DNA of 64,000 bases from Carposina sasakii (lineage: Eukaryota; Arthropoda; Insecta; Lepidoptera; Carposinidae), in contig CP053161.1 of assembly GCA_014607495.2 (NCBI GenBank), positions 5,031,115-5,095,114 of the forward strand, written 5' to 3'. Shown here one piece after another: positions 57,025 to 64,000 of the stretch. The stretch's first letter is position 1. The number at the start of each line of letters is the position of its first letter. Below the pieces are notes generated by a model, which was not told where the DNA came from, made no database searches, and worked only from the letters and a program-made list of their open reading frames with translations. A program made the translations under genes and the position numbers.

Positions 57025-57260
57025 CAAATTTTCTACTTCCTGCCATGTTCCCATTCTACTTGGGTTCGGCGCAATATGTATTTTTCTTCCATTTATCCCT
57101 ATTATACGTCATCTTATTACTTACTTCCAGTACACGTATATCCTCTCTCACACAGTCCATCCAACACTTCTTAGCTCTTCTCCTCCTTCTATAACCATTC
57201 ACATTTCCTGCAATTATATTGGGTGAAATTTCGCCGTTTCTCCTTCTCCGCTTCACTACG
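57025..57260 (-). mobile_element. LINE (RTE-like) C-terminal fragment
   Basis: Minus frame: a basic RRRR/KKCWMDCVREDIRV segment, then MTYNRDKWKKNTYCAEPK and a TAG. This Arg-rich, W-x-D-C-V-R-E-D pattern is a LINE polymerase C-terminus; a second, decayed copy is at 26640-26790. The upstream polymerase is absent. Confidence 0.65.
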
Positions 57261-57872
57261 GATAGGCAACCTTATCCTGCATCTAAAGTCCACGTGGACT
57301 GAGTCGCGGAAAACACCTATACATAATGTAGGTATAAGCTGGAAATTGACAGTTTCCGCCGATGAGTTCATTGTTTGGTCTCGAGAGACACGGAAATATG
57401 TGGGCGCAAGGTAGTATTACAGCTTACACCACGTTCCAGTTATGAAGTCCTCTGACAATGGCGCTAGGGTCTGTTAACGTCACACTATCTAGTTTGCTTA
57501 AATTGGTTCCATGAAAATGCGAGAGACTTCGTTTTTGGAACGATCATGAGTGGTTCTGGAAACACTCCGTTTTCTTATCGCGTGTGTATTTACTGCGACG
57601 TGCGTTGATAGCAAAAAGATTTTGTTGAAAAACGTTTAGTTGTACAATTTTATAAAATATAATCGAAGGCTTGCTTGGCTCTGCTTTCAAAATTTTCGTA
57701 AATTTGATTTTTTTCTCACAATTTTCCTATTGACTGATAGATAAACCAGGATGAACATAACTTAAGATTTAGTATTCAGTGATCTTTTCTATGTCATTAT
57801 AATTTTGGAACTATTCTATAACTTGATTTTTGAGTTTGATTATAAGGTACGAACTTACTAAAAGATTAATCT
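57261..57872. other. No gene recognised
   Basis: Holds a family D scrap at 57287-57311 (agtccacgtggactgagtcgc); otherwise AT-rich. Confidence 0.35.
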
Positions 57873-57982
57873 CTACTAATATTACACCTATAAATGCGAA
57901 AGTCAGTTAGTTTGTTGATTTGTTACCACTTTCTTTACGTTTCATTTACTCAACCAATCTTCTCGAAATTTTGCATACATAT
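57873..57982 (+). repeat. Family D-related element, 5' part
   Basis: ctactaatattacacctataaatgc through acgtttcatttactcaacc and ttctcgaaattttgc. Confidence 0.45.
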
Positions 57983-57995
57983 TATTAAAATATTA

Positions 57996-58234
57996 TACGT
58001 ATAATACTACAGCTGCTTCTCTTCCCGGGCATACTGTACAAGTCAGTAGAGGAACAAGAGGGTCTTGGTGTTTTGTAGGCGATAGGCTGACCACCTGTCA
58101 CTACTAACCAAACTTGTACATCTCAACTATACCCTCAAAATTAGTCAGAAGTGGCACCATGTGGTCCTATCGGCCCTTGGTGCTCTGCCTACCCCGTAAG
58201 GGATAAAGGCGTGATTATAATATGTATGTATGTA
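57996..58234 (+). repeat. Family B element, nearly full-length
   Basis: cgtataatactacagctgc to ggcgtgattataa and (tatg)n; the first 30 bp are missing, as in the arm at 56159. Confidence 0.68.
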
Positions 58235-59586
58235 TTATTAAAAGGGAGTACATAGAGGTTAGTATTTACTAAAGAGAAAAAATATTATTCTTCCGACATA
58301 CTCTCACTAGATATACATTTAGCTTCAATATTATACCTACAATATCAAACCCAACCTGTCTACACCAAAAAGGAATACAATTATAACTTGTAAGTATCTA
58401 GTATAAAAAAAATCTTATTACGACCATTTACGTGAATAATTATAATAATTGTCACCTACTGACTCACAGGACGGCGCCAGCAGTCATTTCAATCTAGTCT
58501 AACGAGCTAAGCTGAGCTAGATCATGTCACAGTATACATGTCATACAGTGAGTCAACTAGTATGTCATCAATTTGGGAATAACAACGATGTCGAGCCTAT
58601 AAACCCGCGCAGAAGTAAGATGATATTTAAGATGATGATGAAAAATAAAGAGATGCCTTATTTACCTTTTTACCCAAAATCATCTTTTTAATTCCATGAC
58701 CACAGATAATGCTTTGTACTGAATACTTATTTGTACTGATCAACCTAATACCTACCAACCTAATAATAATGCACAGCCTAAACCACTGATCTTAGAGAAG
58801 TAAAACTTGGAGGGTACGAGCGTACGTATGTTATCTGTATGACGTAGGCATAAGATAGAAGGGATTTTCCGAAATTCTCACTGGACCGGGAGAAACTGGT
58901 ATTCAAATGTTTACGCAAACCAAGTAACGGGCGTTCTCTAGTCTCTATAACATTTGTCGCATCTCATCAATATTTACTCTGTGCTACCTTATTGCAAACA
59001 TTACCTCCATTCATGACAGGTTATATATACTGTGAGTGATCCAGATTGGAAATTATAGTGGAAATTCTTTTAAGAAAACGCGACCATGTTCTATAAGAAG
59101 GCGAGCGATTAAAATGAGGATATAGACTCCACGTTATGAGGACCGGTCGGACGAGTTGAGGTAGGTTAGGTTTAGGTTCGAATCCTGGATGAGTCAAACA
59201 TTTACTCTTCGATAGTTAAGCATTGTTTTGTTAACGACAACAGACTTTTTTCCTTCTTCTTCATGTCCTGGAGGCCAATTCTCGAAAAGTCTCGAGTTGG
59301 AACGACGCCAAAACGGAACCATTGTAGACGCGCAGAACAAAGCAATAATCACTTTACGGTGACGCAATTAGACACATTTCAGCACGAAATAAGTATTTAT
59401 TATGATTTTGTCACACTCGCGACCGTTGCATGCTAAAATATACTCTATTACTCAAACGGTAAGTATATATTGCTACGCACCGCGTTTCGTTAACGGCTCG
59501 TTAGTGGTTGCGTTTCGATTCAAAAAATTTCAAGAATTGCCCCCCAGTTCCCATTCACTTGGGGTCGATCTAGAAGTTTCCTAGAT
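58235..59586. other. No gene recognised
   Basis: AT-rich with a B-box-like ggttcgaatcc at 59174-59184 lacking a tRNA head. Short frames only. Confidence 0.35.
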
Positions 59587-59620
59587 AAAAAAAATATTAA
59601 TAAAGAAATGGAAAAAATTC
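59587..59620 (-). mobile_element. SINE body fragment
   Basis: aaaatattaataaagaaatgg and aaaaaattc match the body next to the tRNA-like head at 29985-30090. Confidence 0.5.
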
Positions 59621-59751
59621 CTAGATTTGTCGATGCCTTCAAAATATGCATACGTATAAATGTTTCTCAATTAAGGTATCCAGCACCCGTATGATAAATT
59701 GGGTGAGAGCGAGATGTCTCACTTTTAAACGTCAAATTCACATTGCTATTA

Positions 59752-60147
59752 AACTTTATATATAAAAATCTTCTGTTCCGTAAAAGGCTAAACCTATTTT
59801 GATGAAATTTGTGTGTGTGCTTAATAGACTGCAGAAATAACAAAATGTCGTTGACCGAATTGTAAATCTAAACAATTCTCGAACCTATTTGAACACACAC
59901 GAAAAGCTGAAAAGCCGCCCGGTAGTTGGTTGTTATATCTCGGAAATGTTTCCTTTATCTTATATATTAAATTCTCGTGTCACAGTGTTAGTTACCATAC
60001 TCCTCCGAAACGGCTTGACCGATTCTTATGAAATTTTATACGCATATTCAGTAGGTCTGAGAATCGGCTACTATCTATTTTTCATAACCCTTCTACGCAA
60101 TAAGCGACATCCACGCGAGCGGAGCCGCTAGCAACAGCTAGTAACTA
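59752..60147 (+). repeat. Family D-related repeat, composite
   Basis: An internal scrap (gactgcagaaataacaaaatg, 59828-59848) is followed by a longer unit from tatattaaattctcgtgtc. That unit includes actcctccgaaacggcttgacc and cagtaggtctgagaatcggc, and ends cgagcggagccgctagc and aacagctagt. Widespread in Lepidoptera as I recall. Confidence 0.6.
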
Positions 60148-60368
60148 GATAAACTAAGTGTATGTAATTTACATGTAAAAAATATACTTAAGAATTAGTA
60201 ATAGACACTCGTCCTCGATCCAGGACTGAATGAATTAGGGCTGATGGAAGTAGTTTGCAATTCCTTTTTACACACCAAGTAGAAACACTTGCCTTGTCTA
60301 GTTATTACTTAGCTCTGTGGATTTGTCCCGTAAATGTGAGATATCATCAAATTCATCATACGGGTGCA

Positions 60369-60500
60369 GATATCGTGCAGCCACATTTAGCGCCGGATGT
60401 ATAACATCAGTGGCAAGTTGCTAGCGTATCGCCTGAGAGAGCGCTTCTGAGTTCTTTTCTCATTCTTAAGATTTACACGGAAAGAGATGCAACTGATTTA
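60369..60500 (+). repeat. Family C element, middle and 3' part
   Basis: gcagccacatttagcgcc, tggcaagttgctagcg, cctgagagagcgcttc, acacggaaagagatgcaactg. Confidence 0.6.
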
Positions 60501-61593
60501 CAATAGCCTTTAAATAATTTATAAGAAGTATTTAGACTGTAAATGTCGGCAGACGCTTTTGATCTAGCTAGAGAATTAATTGTAATGAAATAAGATTGAA
60601 TGATAAATTAACAGACGATTTTTAAAGCGAATTCTCCGAGTAATTGAAAGGGTGTAAAAAGCTGGCTCATAATGGCGGAAGCGTAGACTCGTGTTCGTAT
60701 AAGATACGGTACCTAAGTACCTTTCTAATGTTTTATGTATCATCTCTCTATCTCTTTATAGCTAACTGGATTCATAAAAATCTTCAGTAGTATTCTATAT
60801 AATATATATCTAATGTAGGCCATGCCTCTCATCACATAGCATCTCTCTCAGGTGTTATTTCAAATTTATTTGATAGACTTGTTAGCAAATAAAGTTCTGT
60901 TAGTATAAAAAGTTTTTGAGTGAAGCAGAATAGACAAACATATTGAAAAACCAAAAAAATTAAATTTCATAAGTGTATTACTAAAGGAAACTGATTAACT
61001 ACAATAAACCCACTCATACCATAACAGTATGCATGATTAGGTGTGAAAGGAGGTTTCAATGCTTTGCAATGATCTTTATCATTTCTCTTTAATTCTTATT
61101 CAAATAGCCATCGAAATTCAATTAAGTTTTTTACCACATCGAAAATCTCGATTGGTATCAATGATGTGCCAGATTCGAATATTTTAATATAAGCCTCAAT
61201 TTCTTAATCATCGGCTCTACAATATCGCGAAAACTAACAAAAGGTATCAGAATTTGCTATGTCATGACCACTGATATTTTTAATATGCATTTGAATGGTT
61301 ATTTCCTCATCCAATTGCTGGTAAAAAATAACTTTCTCTGGCTATTAAATTGCCTTATTTAGCGTTCGATTGATATTAAGATTTCGTATTTATAATAATG
61401 CCAATATTTTTAATAACTTCAGGCTAATATTTTATTTTTTTAAATCTAATGCTGACATTATTTTTAATCGTGATCTTTTTGAAAAATAATAATTCTTAAA
61501 GCTTAACAGAGTTCATGATATTAACACATTTAGATACCTATCATAGATTTCAATGTCGCTTTCATAAATGACGTTGCTGTGGGTACTTGTATA
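60501..61593. other. No gene recognised
   Basis: Very AT-rich; no repeat or exon recognised. Confidence 0.35.
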
Positions 61594-61752
61594 TCAGCAG
61601 TCTATATAGGCCTCCCCCAGGGCACGCCAGAAGGCACATCAAGTCATCGATTCATCTGACCGGAGGGCGTCCAAGGCTATGCTTGCCGAGTCGTGGTCTG
61701 CATTCGAGAAACCGGGTATAGATCACGCGGACGAAGTCGCGCGCGTCTTTAT
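61594..61752 (-). repeat. Chimeric LINE/SINE remnants
   Basis: A family A tail scrap (ggcctcccccagggcacgcc) is followed by tgaccggagggcgtccaagg and cttgccgagtcgtgg, and then a family D end (cacgcggacgaagtcgcg). At least three different elements are joined within 160 bp. Confidence 0.5.
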
Positions 61753-62553
61753 CGCCAATGTATTTATTTCACGCCTTCATCGTTGTGTGGTCTGTGTCAG
61801 TGCCTCTTGCATATTGCTCTTAAAACACAACTTTAATTCAAGTGATATTTTTTAGTATTTTGTCTCCCATTTTTTATACCCCTTTTAAAAAGCGAGTCTA
61901 TTTTAATGGGTTTTAATGAATTTATTGCCGAGATAAATGACGGACAAGAAAACATAGTAATTGGAAGGCTTTAAGACATATCTTCTATTAAAAAGGTAGT
62001 TTTAATTCTTAATGCTTGTAATGCATTTGTGCTATAAATGCCAGCAAAGCAATTAAAGTTATATAGCATTAACTATTTACAGTTTTGTTTTCTTAAGTTT
62101 TTAGTATGGTTAATATAAAACATTTATTGTTAGCCACTGTTTTTCAATAGGAAAGTTCTCTCTGATATACAATTAAGATGTAATTTACGGACATAATATT
62201 TAAGTGCTCATCGGATTCAAAATAACATGTTACCTTTTATTGAGAGTGACCTTAATTACCTCGAAGTACTAAGGGATCCCTTTAGTAATGGTATCACGCT
62301 TTCTTTATAATATGCAGCATTAAAATTACATTATTATTGAGTTTTACCTGTATATATAATTTCTTAATTAAAGTGTAGGTTCAAGATTTCTTTTTTTTAT
62401 CAAAGTACCAAAATACGCGTACCTAATGATGAAGCCATGTAACGATTTTATATCTTTGATTTTAATCTAAGATAGTTTTCTGTTATATCTTACTAGAAAT
62501 CGTATAAATTTCTTCAACATCATTATTTGTGTTGGTCGATCGTAGCGACGCTT
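61753..62553. other. No gene recognised
   Basis: AT-rich, featureless to inspection. Confidence 0.35.
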
Positions 62554-62679
62554 ACCGTGCTGATGTGGGGAATTACTAGAATACATCAACTGCATCTCCT
62601 TCCGTGCATGCCTTAAGAGTCGACTATGGAACTCGGGCATTCTCTCAGGCGATAAGCTAGCAACTTGTCACTAATCATA
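62554..62679 (-). repeat. Family C element, 3' half
   Basis: accgtgctgatgtgggg, catctccttccgtgcatgcc, aagagtcgactatggaactcg, ctcaggcgataagctagcaac. Confidence 0.65.
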
Positions 62680-63094
62680 AATTTCAATATCATTATAAAG
62701 TCAATTCAAAAATACAAAATCTAAAGCCAGGATGGCGGAGATCAGTGGAGGCCCTCTGCTCCAGCTAGGGGACACATGAACATAAGTCAAGTAAGTTATC
62801 TATAGCCAACTCTACCTATTGCAATAGCAAAATTTCTAGCGCCATCGTAAAAACATCCAGTGTTTTCTAGTTCTAGCTTATCATCAGATAGATCTCGAGA
62901 TAGCATGCGCATATTACACACAACATTCGTGACAAGAGCTCTAATAATGTCAATGTCCTAAAACACGTGTCTCGTAAATAGCCCCACTTTAAATGGCCGT
63001 ATACAGAAAGTCTTTATTACGCTGTCTTGAATACTTTATTTTCTAACTTTCATGGTGACGACAATAAATGTAAAAAGTGAGTTGACCAAGATAC
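62680..63094. other. No gene recognised
   Basis: A mildly GC-richer block at 62725-62780 (ccaggatggcggagatc, gaggccctctgctccagc) is unassigned. Confidence 0.3.
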
Positions 63095-63205
63095 AGACAG
63101 CATCATCTACATAATGTAATTACTCAAAGGTAGCATTATAACAGTCTGTGGCTTCAACTTTATCCTTTAGATAGGTTATCTGACCATTTAAAAAATCGGC
63201 CCTAA
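63095..63205 (-). mobile_element. Family G MITE-like element
   Basis: Complement of ggccgattttttaaatggtcag and ctatctaaaggataaagttg, shared with 15004-15130; the opposite end has cagacagcatcatc. Confidence 0.5.
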
Positions 63206-63336
63206 GATACAAATTTATTTACTCATATTTTATCTATAGCTTACGCAAGTAGCATTCAAACAAAATCCGAAAACTTAAATTATCAAAAAAATAATAATAA
63301 TCTGAGATCAAACTAAATACGATACAACACATACAC

Positions 63337-63461
63337 AGATGTAAAAGATCAGTGACAAGTTGCTAGCTCATCGCCTGAGAGAACGCCACTGAGTTTCTTA
63401 GTCGACTCTTACGACATGCATGGAAGGAGATGCAAGTGCTGCAAATGATTTTTTCTAGTGA
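63337..63461 (+). repeat. Family C element, middle and 3' part
   Basis: gtgacaagttgctagctcatcg, ctgagagaacgccac, tcgactcttacgacatgcatgg, agatgcaagtgctg. Confidence 0.65.
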
Positions 63462-64000
63462 AAATGAGCCTCGCATGAGCTTGGACTTAACAGATAACAA
63501 GAAAACAGGGAAGATAAGTAATAATACCCTAAAAGTTATACAGCACCCGTCTTAGAAAACCTGACATAAAAAAAAATATAGTCGTAAAGGTATCTGCAAA
63601 ATAATTATTGTAATTGAAGTTGCTACATGCCTCTAATAGATCATTGTGATTTATTATTACAGTGGCATATAGTTTCAGTGCTCTAATTTCTTTATGAATT
63701 CGTCCTTACTTGAGAAGGCTATTGCGATAATAAATACAGTCCAGTTATAAACGTGAGTATGTACTAATATTTTTATCGACTGAATATATGAAACTATAAA
63801 TATTTTAATATCGGTGAATGTAAGTATTGTTTCGTTTTGGACTTTAGCATAAACAAGTCAAGTATCTACTCAATTGGTGCAAAATATATTATGTAATTCA
63901 GAAATTACCTCAATTTACACAAATAATAGCTGGCGTCATCAATCATTTTAATTCAGTTTCTTAACAATCATCTTTCCTCGAATATACATAGTCTTCGTAC
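63462..64000. other. No gene recognised
   Basis: AT-rich window end without recognised features. Confidence 0.35.

Noticed and set aside
59150..59200. tRNA-like B box ggttcgaatcc
   Set aside because: No A box at proper distance and no stem pairing; an isolated match.
1..64000. CRISPR array, prophage, operon or toxin-antitoxin organisation
   Set aside because: Repeats are dispersed and diverged, not regularly spaced; splice sites, SINEs and RTE LINEs indicate an insect genome.

Overview
The window looks like a piece of a lepidopteran genome, most likely a noctuoid moth, though I cannot fix the species. It is AT-rich and gene-poor. It is crowded with short degenerate interspersed elements: tRNA-derived SINEs, tails of RTE-, R1/jockey- and other LINE-type retrotransposons, MITEs, and several microsatellite-associated families ending in (TACA)n/(ATGT)n. 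I saw no prokaryotic organisation, CRISPR array, rRNA gene or intact tRNA gene.

The only gene I can support is on the minus strand at the left end. Three exons with good splice signals and compatible phases (11874-12281, then 832-1007, then 154-298) encode the N-terminal part of a rolling pebbles/TANC-type scaffold protein. The first carries a C3HC4 RING finger. The second carries the N-terminal 'RLGxLLGE' signature of TANC proteins. The third is a Ser-rich linker. The ATPase, ankyrin and TPR parts would lie beyond position 1. The 5' exon(s) lie to the right and were not identified. Everything from 12282 onward is therefore best read as the first intron and/or upstream region of this gene. 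The 408-bp RING exon is phase-symmetric (1-1), so skipping it would keep the frame. This parallels the RING-containing and RING-less Rols isoforms known in Drosophila.

Layout: 1-12.3 kb holds the exons and introns, with one MITE filling most of the 533-bp intron. 12.3-20.6 kb is intron with MITEs, SINEs and an (AT)n tract abutting a MITE, ending in a CpG-rich block with a strong minus-strand splice donor (candidate 5' exon or promoter). 20.6-33.4 kb carries repeat nests, a promoter-like CCAAT/TCACGTGA block and a decayed local tandem duplication (26.0-26.9 and 27.4-27.9 kb). 33.4-46 kb is very AT-rich with TGTCAC motif clusters, unassigned coding-like relics, a 30-bp perfect hairpin, and R1-like and RTE LINE 3' ends. 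46-64 kb is again repeat-rich, with a perfect 87-bp-arm palindrome at 52.05-52.26 kb and a structurally complex inverted/direct duplication at 54.4-56.4 kb.

I did not find a convincing new multi-gene system. The strongest leads are the cassette-like RING exon and its neighbouring alternative-exon candidates, two long near-perfect hairpins that could feed small-RNA pathways, and clusters of TATCGATA/TGTCA-type motifs inside the presumed intron. Family letters A-G are labels I made for repeats that recur inside this window. Family assignments are from memory of motifs, with no database search.
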